Source of the DNA: Actinomycetes bacterium
GTDB taxonomy: Bacteria; Actinomycetota; Acidimicrobiia; Acidimicrobiales; Palsa-688
Direction of reading: 5' to 3'
NCBI GenBank assembly: GCA_021838305.1
Contig: JAKCEB010000002.1
Span: forward strand, 2,239-44,135
Length of the DNA: 41,897 bases
In this document: positions 14,346-24,704 of the stretch, piece by piece
Numbering within the stretch: the stretch's first letter is position 1
How the letters are laid out: each line of letters starts with the position of its first letter
Position numbers and translations under genes: made by a program
Notes under the pieces: model-generated
Told to the model about the DNA's origin: nothing
What the model saw: only the letters and a program-made list of their open reading frames with translations
The model's database searches: none

Positions 14346-16088
14346 TCAGCGTTCCGGCATCCCCGGCCGGCGTTGCACGCCTTCGGGCAGATGCAGCGCG
14401 CGCAGTTTCCCCATCACGTCGGCGGGCAGCGCGTGGGGGGTGAGAAGCGAAAGGCTGACCATTGTGGCGAACGAGAGCGGCACCGTCCAGATGGCCGGCA
14501 CCTGCAGCATGATCGCCGGCCAGCCGCTCTGTCCGGCGCCGGCCATCGCTGCTATCACGGCACCCGACGCGGCGCCGCCGCCTAGGAGGAGCCCGACGAG
14601 GGCGCCTATCCGGGTGAGGCGCGTCCACCAGATCCCGAGGATCAGCAGCGGGCAGAACGACGAGGCGGCGACAGCGAACGCCCACCCGACGAGCACGTTG
14701 ATCGACTTGCCTTGTATTGCGAGTCCTGCGCCGGTCACGACGATTCCGGCTCCGAGCGCCGACCATCGAAACGCCCGCACCCCCTTGCCGAGGATGTCAT
14801 GGGAGAGCGCTCCGGCGGTTGCTATGAGCAGACCGGAGGACGTCGACAGGAAGGCGGCGAACGCGCCACCTGCGACGAGCGCGGAGAGGACCCGCTCGGC
14901 AGTGCCGGCGACGGCGAGGCGGGGGAGGATCAGCACGACGGTGTCGGTACTCTTGGAGAGATACAGCCCGGGGGCTTCGAGACGTCCGAGGAGCGCGAGC
15001 AGGGCAGGCCACACGTAGAAGCAGGAGAGCAGGACGACGACGATCGCGGTCGTCCGCCGGGCGGTCTGGCCGTCTGGGTTGGTGTAGAAGCGGACGAGAA
15101 TGTGGGGGAGTCCGAGAGCGCCGAGGAACGTCGCGAGGATGATCCCGTATGTCGCTGCGAGCGGGTGGATCGATCGGCCGCCGAGACGCAGGAGAGGCGA
15201 GAGCCATTCACGGTTCGTGAGCGCGGCAGTCCCGCCGAGCGTCGGCGCCGGGGAACCCGGGGGAAAGGCGATCGACGTCTCGGAACCCACCCGGTGGGCG
15301 CCTACCGCGAGCGAGACGCGGGTGCCACCCGGGGCGCTGTAGGCGACGGCGTCGAGGGACCCGCGCACGACCACCACGACTGGCTTCGACACGTCGATAC
15401 CGGTCGGCGAGCTGAACTGGACCGTCGTGGCACGCGGGAACACCGAAGGCGCGTTTCCTGCGACGCTGTCGAGCGGAGGGTGGTAGAAAACCGCTACTAG
15501 AGCGAGCGCTGGCAGGGCGATCGCGACGAGTTTCAGCCAGAACTCGAAGGACTGAACGAACGTGATCCCTTTCATGCCGCCGCTCGCTATCGCTGCGGTC
15601 ACTACCACTCCGAGGACCACGACGCCTATCCAGTAGGGTCCGCCGAACGCGACCTGGAGGGTTTCGCCGGCGCCTTCCATCTGGGGGAGGAGGTAGAAGA
15701 CGCAGATGACTAGCACGAAGCCGGTCGCTACTTTTCGAAGTAGCGGCGAGTCGAGGCGGCCTTCGGCGAAGTCGGGGATCGTGTACGCGCCGAAGCGGCG
15801 TAGCGGGGCGGCGACGACGGCGAGCAGGACGAGGTATCCCGCTGCATAGCCCACCGCGTACCACAGCGCCCCGACCCCGTCGGCCATGGCAAGGCCGGCG
15901 ACGCCGAGAAACGATGCCGCCGATAGGTACTCCCCGGAGATGGCCGCCGCGTTGAGCGCGGACGGGACCTGGCGGGCGGCGACGAGGAAGTCCTCACGGG
16001 TGCGCGACACGCGCAGTCCGCGAGAGCCGACCGCCGCAGTGGCGACGGTGACGGCTACGACCCCTATGACTGCTCCGGTGTCGTTCAC
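14346..16088 (-). CDS. actP: Sodium:solute symporter, acetate permease type (ActP/MctP-like)
   Basis: A 580-residue SSS-family transporter with about 13 predicted membrane helices. The N-terminal segment ending in DFLVAARQVPSALNAAA, then ISGEYLSAASFLGVAGLA, is the SSS signature around the first two helices, and STSSGLLIATAGALSHD lies later in the usual place. A large extracytoplasmic insertion (roughly residues 195-290) is predicted between helices. Specificity for acetate or another short monocarboxylate is inferred from the DUF485-like partner immediately upstream and from satP and acs beside it. GTG at 16088 overlaps the TGA of the DUF485-like gene (GTGA). Confidence 0.88.
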   Translation of the reverse strand: MNDTGAVIGVVAVTVATAAVGSRGLRVSRTREDFLVAARQVPSALNAAAISGEYLSAASFLGVAGLAMADGVGALWYAVGYAAGYLVLLAVVAAPLRRFGAYTIPDFAEGRLDSPLLRKVATGFVLVICVFYLLPQMEGAGETLQVAFGGPYWIGVVVLGVVVTAAIASGGMKGITFVQSFEFWLKLVAIALPALALVAVFYHPPLDSVAGNAPSVFPRATTVQFSSPTGIDVSKPVVVVVRGSLDAVAYSAPGGTRVSLAVGAHRVGSETSIAFPPGSPAPTLGGTAALTNREWLSPLLRLGGRSIHPLAATYGIILATFLGALGLPHILVRFYTNPDGQTARRTTAIVVVLLSCFYVWPALLALLGRLEAPGLYLSKSTDTVVLILPRLAVAGTAERVLSALVAGGAFAAFLSTSSGLLIATAGALSHDILGKGVRAFRWSALGAGIVVTGAGLAIQGKSINVLVGWAFAVAASSFCPLLILGIWWTRLTRIGALVGLLLGGGAASGAVIAAMAGAGQSGWPAIMLQVPAIWTVPLSFATMVSLSLLTPHALPADVMGKLRALHLPEGVQRRPGMPER

Positions 16089-16486
16089 TGGTCCTCGAGG
16101 AGCGCGACGAAGCGCTCCTCGACTCTCGCCGCTCGGCGCACGTAGAGCAGGGCGAGCACGACGAGCGGCGGATAGATCCCGAATCCGAGGACCAGCACCG
16201 TGAGGGGGATGGTGAGGAAAGACATCCGGATGAGGCTCGGGAACAACACGGACAGGATCGGGAAGGTGACCACGACCGCAGCAGCAGGAAGGAGCACGCC
16301 GAGGGCGACGCCTAGCTGCGCCCGCATCAAGGAGCGCAGAAGGGTCTCGCCGTAGCTGCCCGACACGTACAGGTCCGCGGCTGAGGGAACCGACCGCGAC
16401 GCTGCGCTTCGCTCGGCTTGGCGTCCGCCGCGAACCGTCACCCGTTTGGGGAGATCGGCTCCGCCGGACTCCTCGCCAGAAGTCAA
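16085..16486 (-). CDS. DUF485-like small membrane partner of the symporter
   Basis: A 133-residue protein with a hydrophilic N-terminal half and two membrane helices (VALGVLLPAAAVVVTFPILS and LTVLVLGFGIYPPLVVLALL). It ends in a short charged tail (RRAARVEERFVALLEDQ). Two-helix DUF485 proteins are the regular companions of ActP-type symporters and probably help them fold or transport. It is longer at the N terminus than the usual 100-residue member. The TTG start at 16486 overlaps the TGA of the response-regulator gene and is the only start near homology. Four genes here overlap in one operon. Confidence 0.75.
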   Translation of the reverse strand: MTSGEESGGADLPKRVTVRGGRQAERSAASRSVPSAADLYVSGSYGETLLRSLMRAQLGVALGVLLPAAAVVVTFPILSVLFPSLIRMSFLTIPLTVLVLGFGIYPPLVVLALLYVRRAARVEERFVALLEDQ

Positions 16487-17265
16487 TGGTGGCGCCTCGC
16501 GAGGCGAACGAGCTGGTCGTGGAGGTCCCTGACGTGGCGTCGGCTCACTGCGAGGGTCACGTCGGGAAGCTGGACGAAGACGCGCCCGCCGTCTCCGTGC
16601 AGCTCGCGCACGGCGCGCAGGTTGACCAGATGTTGGCGGTGAATCCTTGTGAAGCCCTCGGCTGCCCAGGCCGCTTCCAGGCGGCCCATCGCCACTCTCA
16701 CGAGAAGGTTGCGGCCGTCGAAGGTGTGCAGGCGGACGTAGTCGCCGGCCGACTCGACCCAGGCGACGTCCTTGCGCTCGACGAGGACGGTTTTGCCGGC
16801 CGCTTCGACGACGACGATGTCGAGGTGGTCCTGGTCCTCGTCGCCAGTGGTGTCCGGCTCGGCTTGGACATGCTCGGCCGGCGCCGCAAACGTCGGGGCC
16901 CTACCGGCGAGCACCCGGCGCAGGACCGGCTCCAAGCGGTCACGGTCGAGGGGTTTGAGCAGGTAGCCGGCGGCGCCGACGTCGAAGGCTTCGAGGGCGT
17001 GCTCGGCGTGCGCCGTCACAAAGACGACACTGGGTGGTTCTGCGAAGCGCCCAATGACACTGGCGAGCTCCAACCCGCCGAGCCCGGGCATTGCTATGTC
17101 GGCGAGGACCAGGTCGAAGCTGCGGTCGCGAAGCTCGCGCAGCGCGCTGGTGGCGTCTGCTACCGACACCACCCGCTCGACGAAACCGGACGTCCGAAGG
17201 AGGTAGCCGATCTCGTCGAGCGCCGGCAGCTCGTCGTCAACCGCCAAGGCCGAAAGGAGCCTCAT
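16483..17265 (-). CDS. LytTR-family response regulator
   Basis: A 260-residue two-component regulator. A receiver domain (residues 1-120) has the acidic pair at D10-D11, the phospho-acceptor D56 in LVLADIAMPG and a lysine in AAGYLLKP. After a linker, the C-terminal LytTR DNA-binding domain (about 150-255) contains WVESAGDYVRLHT and IHRQHLVNLRAV. LytTR proteins bind pairs of 9-bp direct repeats 21 bp apart. Four such repeats lie in front of satP (18531-18602). The ATG at 17265 overlaps the kinase stop (ATGA); the frame is open further upstream without homology. Likely target: the acetate uptake and activation genes. Confidence 0.92.
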   Translation of the reverse strand: MRLLSALAVDDELPALDEIGYLLRTSGFVERVVSVADATSALRELRDRSFDLVLADIAMPGLGGLELASVIGRFAEPPSVVFVTAHAEHALEAFDVGAAGYLLKPLDRDRLEPVLRRVLAGRAPTFAAPAEHVQAEPDTTGDEDQDHLDIVVVEAAGKTVLVERKDVAWVESAGDYVRLHTFDGRNLLVRVAMGRLEAAWAAEGFTRIHRQHLVNLRAVRELHGDGGRVFVQLPDVTLAVSRRHVRDLHDQLVRLARRHH

Positions 17266-18458
17266 GTGGTCCCGACGCGCGACTGCACCGACGGGGAGCG
17301 TCCCGCTGCGCTCCAAAACTTCGGGACGCTGAAAGACACCTTGGTTCCCGCTCCCGGGGCGGTCTCGATCACGAGGCCGTGCTCGTCGCCGAAGGTCGCC
17401 CGCAGCCGCTCGTCCACGTTGTGCAGTCCGACCGAGGCCGTGACGCCCGACAGTGCCCTCTCCAGATGGCGCGGGTCGACTCCGTCGCCGTCGTCCTCGA
17501 CGCTGATCAAAGCGGTGGCGCCGGTGTCGACTGCTTCTATGCGGATGCGGCCTTTGCCTTTCGGTTCTATCCCGTGGCGAACAGCGTTCTCGACGACGGG
17601 CTGAAGGATGAGGGACGGAACCCGGACGCTCAGGACCTCGGGCGCAACCTTGAGCGTGACTCCGAGTCGGGTGCCAAACCTGGCGCGTTCTAGCTCGAGG
17701 TAGATGTCGACGAGGCGGAGCTCGTCTGCGAGGTTGGTGTACTGGGCGTGGCTCGCGAAGCTGTAGCGGGTGAACTCCGCGAAGGAGACGAGCAGCTCCC
17801 GGGCCCGGTCCGGGTCGGTGCGGATGAAAGACTCAATCGCCGTGAGAGCGTTGTAGACGAAATGCGGGGAGATCTGTGCCCTGAGGAACTGCAGCTCCGC
17901 CTGGACCGCCCGCCTGCGCGAAAGGTCCAGTTCGGCCAGCTCCAGTTGGGTGGAGACGAACTTCGCGACTTCGCCGCAGAGGCGCAGAAGCCCAGGCGAA
18001 GCCGACGAGTCGACCGCGACCAGCGCACCGACGACGTGCCCGTCGACCAGGAGCGGCACCGCCACCCCGGCGTTGAGCCCGCAGCTGCCCGGGTGGTCGC
18101 ATCGAAGCTCGTCGCCGGAGAGCAGCTGCGGACGGCCGGCCTTCATAACGAAGCGCACCGCCTCTTCGAGAAGCTTGCAGTGCTCGGCGTCGACGCCGTC
18201 CGACGCGATCACCCCGCCGTCGTCGCCGACGAGCACGCCGCTGTTGGACAGCAACGATCGCAGCGGCCCGAGCGCCCGGCACATCGCGTCCGGAGTCAGC
18301 CCGCCGCGCAGTGCCGGAGCCGCCTGGTTCGCGATGCTGAGCGCCTGGTAGGAGCCTCTCTCACCTGGGGTCACGAGACGGCGGGGCGCCCAGCGTGAGT
18401 AGGCACCTACGCCGGCCAGTCCGACGACAACGACGGCGAGAACCGCCCAGAGCATCAC
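17262..18458 (-). CDS. LytS/YehU-type sensor histidine kinase with GAF domain
   Basis: A 398-residue kinase. One N-terminal membrane helix (MLWAVLAVVVVGLAGVG) leads to a GAF domain (about 45-175) that includes LRCDHPGSCGLNAG with C120 and C126, then the His_kinase domain with phospho-acceptor H199 in QISPHFVYNAL, and an HATPase region (NAVRHGIEPKGKGR, VEDDGDGV, GLHNV). The cytoplasmic GAF domain, not an extracytoplasmic one, is the likely sensor. GTG at 18458 is ten bases from GGAGG; an ATG follows at 18455. It is coupled to the LytTR regulator and divergent from satP. Confidence 0.92.
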   Translation of the reverse strand: MMLWAVLAVVVVGLAGVGAYSRWAPRRLVTPGERGSYQALSIANQAAPALRGGLTPDAMCRALGPLRSLLSNSGVLVGDDGGVIASDGVDAEHCKLLEEAVRFVMKAGRPQLLSGDELRCDHPGSCGLNAGVAVPLLVDGHVVGALVAVDSSASPGLLRLCGEVAKFVSTQLELAELDLSRRRAVQAELQFLRAQISPHFVYNALTAIESFIRTDPDRARELLVSFAEFTRYSFASHAQYTNLADELRLVDIYLELERARFGTRLGVTLKVAPEVLSVRVPSLILQPVVENAVRHGIEPKGKGRIRIEAVDTGATALISVEDDGDGVDPRHLERALSGVTASVGLHNVDERLRATFGDEHGLVIETAPGAGTKVSFSVPKFWSAAGRSPSVQSRVGTT

Positions 18459-18530
18459 TGTCGGCGCACCTCCCCAGCAAACACCGCGATCAAGTGTGCC
18501 ACACAGACGAGGTGGCGAGCGGTTGCGCCG

Positions 18531-18602
18531 TTTGGCGCACCGAAACTGCCATTCGGCGCAGCACCTCAGCCGCTCGGCGCAGAATTACGTCGCTTCGGCG
18601 CC
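18531..18602. promoter_or_regulatory. Four 9-bp direct repeats at 21-bp pitch, probable LytTR operator array
   Basis: TTTGGCGCA (18531), TTCGGCGCA (18552), CTCGGCGCA (18573) and TTCGGCGCC (18594) repeat at exactly 21-bp steps with 12-bp unrelated spacers. Two 9-bp repeats with a 12-bp spacer is the known layout of LytTR binding sites, which places both monomers on one DNA face. The array lies in the 245-bp region between the kinase gene and satP, so it could control both directions. The rest of that region shows no other gene. Confidence 0.7.
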
Positions 18603-18703
18603 GAACCCGGAATTGGCAGCCTGTCGAGGGCACCTCCGCGTCAATGTGTGTGACGGTGGTCACCAGGTCGGTGCCGCCAACCGTTATCACGGGGGTATCG
18701 CTA

Positions 18704-19339
18704 ATGATCGACACAGCAAGAGAATCAACGAGCATGGTGGTTATCAAGGAGTCGCCGTCGGCGGCGGACCCTGGCCCTCTCGGGCTGGCGGGCTTCGCGT
18801 TGACGACTTTCCTGCTGTCGGTGCACAACGCCGGGTGGGATCGCGGGACCGGGCTTGCGTGGCTCGGGTACGCGTTCGCCTACGGCGGCCTCGCTCAGCT
18901 TCTGGCGGGGATGTGGGAGTTCAAGAACCGCAACGTGTTCGGCTCGACCGCTTTCACTTCCTACGGGGCATTCTGGATCGGCCTCGGCCTGTGGGTCGAG
19001 CTTGCGGCCGGCAGCGCAAAGTCCGCCGCGCAAGCCGGCAACGACCTCGGGTGGATACTGCTCGCCTTCTTCATTTTCACGACCTACATGTGGCTCTGCA
19101 GCGCCGCCACGAACCTGGTGCTGTTCAGCCTTTTCGCGATCCTGGACGTGACGTTCTTGGTCCTTACCATCGGGAACTTCGCCAGCAGCACGGGAATCGT
19201 GAAGTTCGGCGGGGTCCTCGGGGTGATCACCGCTGCGGTTGCGTGGTACGCGTCGGCGGCAGGCGTCATCAACGGGATGAGGGGCAGGCAGGTACTCTTC
19301 ATGGGCAAGCCGCTCATCAAGCCCGTCCAGAGCGTTTAG
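18704..19339 (+). CDS. satP: SatP/YaaH-family acetate/succinate transporter
   Basis: A 211-residue membrane protein of the GPR1/FUN34/YaaH family with six predicted helices. The family signature NPAPLGL appears as DPGPLGLAGFALTTFLLS near the N terminus, followed by YGGLAQLLAGMWEFKNRN and FTSYGAFWIGL. Members carry acetate or succinate by channel-like or proton-linked transport. ATG at 18704 follows GGGGG at a good distance; an in-frame ATG lies ten codons further in. acs follows after 18 bases, so uptake and activation of acetate are encoded together. The upstream LytTR-type repeats suggest control by the neighbouring two-component system. Confidence 0.93.
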   Translation: MIDTARESTSMVVIKESPSAADPGPLGLAGFALTTFLLSVHNAGWDRGTGLAWLGYAFAYGGLAQLLAGMWEFKNRNVFGSTAFTSYGAFWIGLGLWVELAAGSAKSAAQAGNDLGWILLAFFIFTTYMWLCSAATNLVLFSLFAILDVTFLVLTIGNFASSTGIVKFGGVLGVITAAVAWYASAAGVINGMRGRQVLFMGKPLIKPVQSV

Positions 19340-19357
19340 CCGGCTAGGGAGGACCGA

Positions 19358-21337
<1,980 letters not shown>

Positions 21338-21351
21338 CATCGGCAAGTGCT

Positions 21352-21395
21352 CTAGCCCGGCTCGTAGCGATCCCCGACGCTGCGGGCCGGGCTAG
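21352..21395 (+). promoter_or_regulatory. 18-bp RNA-type hairpin immediately upstream of pafA
   Basis: Bases 21352-21369 pair with 21378-21395 around an 8-base loop (ATCCCCGA). The outer 10 bp (CTAGCCCGGC / GCCGGGCTAG) are perfect. The inner part includes two T-G pairs that work only as U-G wobbles in plus-strand RNA. It begins 14 bases past the acs stop and ends 12 bases before the pafA ATG. There is no T-tract. It could terminate acs transcription, protect an mRNA end, or regulate pafA. Confidence 0.65.
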
Positions 21396-21398
21396 CCT
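21393..21398 (+). promoter_or_regulatory. -10 box of a possible near-leaderless pafA promoter
   Basis: TAGCCT (TANNNT form) lies nine bases before the pafA ATG and overlaps the right foot of the hairpin at 21352-21395. No Shine-Dalgarno is present. Confidence 0.3.
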
Positions 21399-21407
21399 GC
21401 GCTAATC

Positions 21408-22766
21408 ATGGATCGACGTATCTTCGGCCTCGAGAACGAATACGGGGTGACGTGCACCCTTCGCGGCCAGCGTCGCCTCAGCCCCGACGAGGTCGCCAGG
21501 TACCTTTTCAGGCGGGTGGTCAGCTGGGGACGGTCCTCGAACGTGTTCTTGGAGAACGGGGCGCGTCTCTACCTCGACGTCGGCAGCCACCCCGAGTACG
21601 CCACCCCCGAATGCGACTCGATCGAGGATCTGGTGGCGCACGACAAGGCCGGCGAGCGCATCCTCGAGCAGCTAGTCGGCTCGGCGGAAGCGAGGCTGCG
21701 CGAAGAGGGCATTCGCGGTGTCGTCTACCTGTTCAAGAACAACACCGACTCGGCCGGCAACTCCTACGGCTGCCACGAGAACTACCTGACGGCGCGCCGT
21801 GACGACTTCGCCCACTACGCGGAGGTCCTCATCCCGTTCTTCGTGTCCCGCCAGATATACGCGGGCGCCGGGAAGGTACTCCAGACGGCCCGGGGAGCGA
21901 TCTACTGCATCAGCCAGCGAGCGGAGCACATCTGGGAGGGTGTGTCGTCCGCGACGACCCGCAGCCGCCCGATCATCAACACCCGCGACGAGCCGCACGC
22001 CGACGCCGAGTACTACCGGCGTCTGCACGTCATCGTCGGCGACTCCAATATGAGCGAGTACGCGACCTTCCTCAAGATCGGCACCACCAGCATCTTGCTG
22101 CGGATGCTGGAGGACCCTTCGGTCGTGCTTCGGGACATGACGTTGGAGAACCCGATCCGCGCGATCCGCGAGATCAGCCACGACACGTCCCTCAAACGGC
22201 GTGTGCGCCTCGCGAACGGCCGGGAGGCGTCGGCGCTCGAGATCCAGTCCGTGTACTTGGAGAGGGCAAAACGCTACCGGGATCTCAAAGGGCTCTCACC
22301 TCTCGAAGATCGAGCCCTCGACATGTGGGAGCACTGCATAACCGGCCTCGCCAAGGACCCCTGGTCCATGGACCGCGAGTGCGATTGGGTGATTAAGCAC
22401 CATTTGATCGAGCGCTACCGAGAGCGCCACCAGCTCGCCCTCGGGCATCCCAAGGTGGCGCTCATCGACCTTCAGTACCACGACGTGAACGCCGATCGAA
22501 GCCTCTTTTACAAGCTGCAGCGGGCCGGGCTCGTCGAGCGTGCAACTACCGACGAAGCTATCGAGAACGCCGTCGACCAGCCCCCCCAGTCCACCCGGGC
22601 GAAGCTGCGCGGCGACTTCATCCGCAGGGCCAAGGAACGCCGCCGGGATTTCACCGTCGACTGGGTCCACCTCAAGCTGAACGATCAGGCTCAGCGCACC
22701 GTGCTCTGCAAGGACCCGTTCAAATCGACAGACGAGCGCGTCGACAAGCTGATCGCGTCGCTTTGA
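21408..22766 (+). CDS. pafA: Pup--protein ligase PafA
   Basis: A 452-residue carboxylate-amine ligase-fold enzyme that phosphorylates the C-terminal glutamate of Pup and joins it to substrate lysines. It begins [16 protein letters not shown], the PafA start with nucleotide/metal-binding glutamates, then [28 protein letters not shown] and [10 protein letters not shown]. It lacks the extra N-terminal loop seen in the paralogue Dop at 10832. Length matches the family. It is followed by the pafB-pafC regulator pair, as in mycobacteria. Confidence 0.98.
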   Translation: MDRRIFGLENEYGVTCTLRGQRRLSPDEVARYLFRRVVSWGRSSNVFLENGARLYLDVGSHPEYATPECDSIEDLVAHDKAGERILEQLVGSAEARLREEGIRGVVYLFKNNTDSAGNSYGCHENYLTARRDDFAHYAEVLIPFFVSRQIYAGAGKVLQTARGAIYCISQRAEHIWEGVSSATTRSRPIINTRDEPHADAEYYRRLHVIVGDSNMSEYATFLKIGTTSILLRMLEDPSVVLRDMTLENPIRAIREISHDTSLKRRVRLANGREASALEIQSVYLERAKRYRDLKGLSPLEDRALDMWEHCITGLAKDPWSMDRECDWVIKHHLIERYRERHQLALGHPKVALIDLQYHDVNADRSLFYKLQRAGLVERATTDEAIENAVDQPPQSTRAKLRGDFIRRAKERRRDFTVDWVHLKLNDQAQRTVLCKDPFKSTDERVDKLIASL

Positions 22767-22783
22767 CGGCTTGGTAGCGCGAC

Positions 22784-23725
22784 ATGGAACGCCTCGAACG
22801 TCTCGTCAACCTGGTGGCAGCCCTGATCGACACGAACCACCCTTTGACGCGGGCGGAGATAGCGGAGAGGATCGACGGCTACTCGTCGGATCCTCATGCC
22901 TTCCGGCGGAACTTCGAGCGCGACAAGGACCTGCTGCGCCAGATGGGCTTCCCTGTGGTTACCGAGACACCCGACGGCGCGAACGAGGAGGTCGGCTACC
23001 GCATTCCGCGTGAGCTGTACGAACTCGCCGACCCCGGCCTCGACGAGGAGGAGCTGACCGCGATACGTCTCGCCGCCTCGGCGGTTCACCTGGAGGGGGA
23101 GTGGAGCGAATCCCTCCAGGCGGCGCTTCGCAAGCTCGGCGGAGCGGTTGGCCCCTCTCGGGTGCCCTCTCGGGGTGAAGTCGCGCAAGTAGCGGGAGCC
23201 GAAGTCCACGTTGAGGCCACAGCGGCCGTCGCTTTCGCTGCGATCGCCGAGCGACGCCGGGTCGCATTCGCCTACAGCGGTCGGCAACGCGTCGTGGACC
23301 CGTGGCGCCTCTCGTATCACCGGGGGCACTGGTATCTCGCCGGATTCGACAGCGGGCCCGCCGAGGAGAGGCTTTTCCGTCTCGACCGTGTCGATTCGGA
23401 ACTAGTAGCAGTCGGCGACTCCGGTGCCTTCGACGCGCCGAGCGAGGCGCGCGCCGGGCCGCCCCCGCCGTGGCGTATCGGCGACGAAGCCCAGAAGCTG
23501 GCGGCGGTCCTCGTCGACGCCGACCACGCTGTCCTCGCACGAACCGAGTTCGGCGAAGCGGCGGTCAAAGAGGTGAGGGATGACGGCTCGACCCTCTTTC
23601 AGATCGCCGTCACGAGCACCGCGGGCCTGCGAAGTGTGGTGCTCGGGTATCTGGATCACGCAGAGATCGTCGGGCCGGCGGAGTTGCGCGACGACGTGAT
23701 CTCCTGGCTCGAGGCGCTCGCGTGA
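22784..23725 (+). CDS. pafB: WYL-domain transcriptional regulator PafB
   Basis: A 313-residue protein with an N-terminal winged helix-turn-helix (MERLERLVNLVAALIDTN, LTRAEIAERIDGY, RRNFERDKDLLRQMGF) and a C-terminal WYL domain (AERRRVAFAYSGR, WRLSYHRGHWYLAGFD, RLFRLDRV). With PafC it forms the heterodimeric activator of the LexA/RecA-independent DNA-damage regulon in mycobacteria; it does not act in pupylation itself. It starts 17 bases after pafA. Its stop overlaps the pafC start, fitting an obligate partnership. A near match to the PafBC promoter motif is at 4390. Confidence 0.93.
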   Translation: MERLERLVNLVAALIDTNHPLTRAEIAERIDGYSSDPHAFRRNFERDKDLLRQMGFPVVTETPDGANEEVGYRIPRELYELADPGLDEEELTAIRLAASAVHLEGEWSESLQAALRKLGGAVGPSRVPSRGEVAQVAGAEVHVEATAAVAFAAIAERRRVAFAYSGRQRVVDPWRLSYHRGHWYLAGFDSGPAEERLFRLDRVDSELVAVGDSGAFDAPSEARAGPPPPWRIGDEAQKLAAVLVDADHAVLARTEFGEAAVKEVRDDGSTLFQIAVTSTAGLRSVVLGYLDHAEIVGPAELRDDVISWLEALA

Positions 23726-24672
23726 GCGCCGTGAGCGCCGGCGAGCGCCTCGGTCGACTGCTTGCGATCGTACCTTGGATAGCGTCGAGAGACGGACCGT
23801 ACCTTTCGGAGGTGTGCGCTCGCTTCGACGTTACCGAGAAGGAGCTGATCGCCGACCTCGACCTGCTCTTCCTCTGTGGCGTCTACCCGTTTACTCCCGA
23901 CGTGCTCATCGACGTGGACATCTCGGGTGGGCGCGTGTGGATACGAATGGCGGACTATTTTCGTCGGCCTTTGAAGCTGACCAGCCGGGAGGCGCTGGCG
24001 CTCGCCGCCGTCGGCCGTTTCTACCTCCGGATGCCCGCATCAGAAGCCAACGGCGCTCTGGCGTCGGCGCTGGCGAAGCTGGAAGTCGCCCTCGGCATAC
24101 CGGAGGGTGAAGTGCTCGACGTGGACTTGGACGACACTCCGGCGGGGACCCTCGAAACGCTGCGTTGCGCAACACTCGAGCACCGCAAGCTGCGACTCGT
24201 CTACTACTCGTTCGGCCGCGACGCCACCACCGGGCGCATCGTGCATCCCTGGAGGGTCCTCAACTTGGCGGGACACTGGTATCTCGAGGCTTGGTGCGAG
24301 ACGGCAGGCGCCGAGAGGATGTTCCGCGTCGACCGGATGATGGAAGCGTCGGTGACCTCCGAAACATTCGCGACATCACCCGCGAGCCGCGCCAACAGCG
24401 CAGCCGCCAAGACGCTCTACAGCGCTTCGCCGAGCGACGCGACTTGGGTCTTGGACCTCGAGCCGCGCGCCCACTGGGTCGCCGAACAATACCCGAACGA
24501 AGGGATTGAAGACATTGGCGCCGGAGTGCTGCGGGTGAGCCTCAAGGTGGGAGAGAGGGCGTGGATCGAGCGGCTCCTCCTTCGAGGCGGCGACGCGATC
24601 CGGGTGGTCTCGGGCGACCCTGGCGTGCGGAGCGAGGCTGCCAGGCGACTCCTAGGCCGGTACCGACACTGA
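23722..24672 (+). CDS. pafC: WYL-domain transcriptional regulator PafC
   Basis: A 316-residue partner of PafB with the same layout: N-terminal DNA-binding region (AGERLGRLLAIVPWIASR, VCARFDVTEKELIADLDLL) and a WYL domain (LEHRKLRLVYYSFGRD, WRVLNLAGHWYLEAWCE, RMFRVDRM). The GTG at 23722 overlaps the pafB TGA. Conservation of both WYL cores suggests an intact pair able to bind its nucleic-acid effector. In mycobacteria tatA follows directly; here about 2.8 kb of other genes intervene. Confidence 0.92.
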   Translation: MSAVSAGERLGRLLAIVPWIASRDGPYLSEVCARFDVTEKELIADLDLLFLCGVYPFTPDVLIDVDISGGRVWIRMADYFRRPLKLTSREALALAAVGRFYLRMPASEANGALASALAKLEVALGIPEGEVLDVDLDDTPAGTLETLRCATLEHRKLRLVYYSFGRDATTGRIVHPWRVLNLAGHWYLEAWCETAGAERMFRVDRMMEASVTSETFATSPASRANSAAAKTLYSASPSDATWVLDLEPRAHWVAEQYPNEGIEDIGAGVLRVSLKVGERAWIERLLLRGGDAIRVVSGDPGVRSEAARRLLGRYRH

Positions 24673-24690
24673 GATGGCTCCGCGGTTGAC

Positions 24691-24696
24691 TAGCGT
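24691..24696 (+). promoter_or_regulatory. -10 box of a probable leaderless lepB promoter
   Basis: TAGCGT (TANNNT form) lies eight bases before the lepB GTG at 24705, which has no Shine-Dalgarno. lepB therefore probably has its own promoter rather than depending on pafABC. Confidence 0.4.
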
Positions 24697-24704
24697 CAAG
24701 TCTC

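Noticed and set aside
16486-17604. 372-codon plus-strand frame.
   Set aside because: Antisense to the response regulator and kinase, whose domains are unambiguous.
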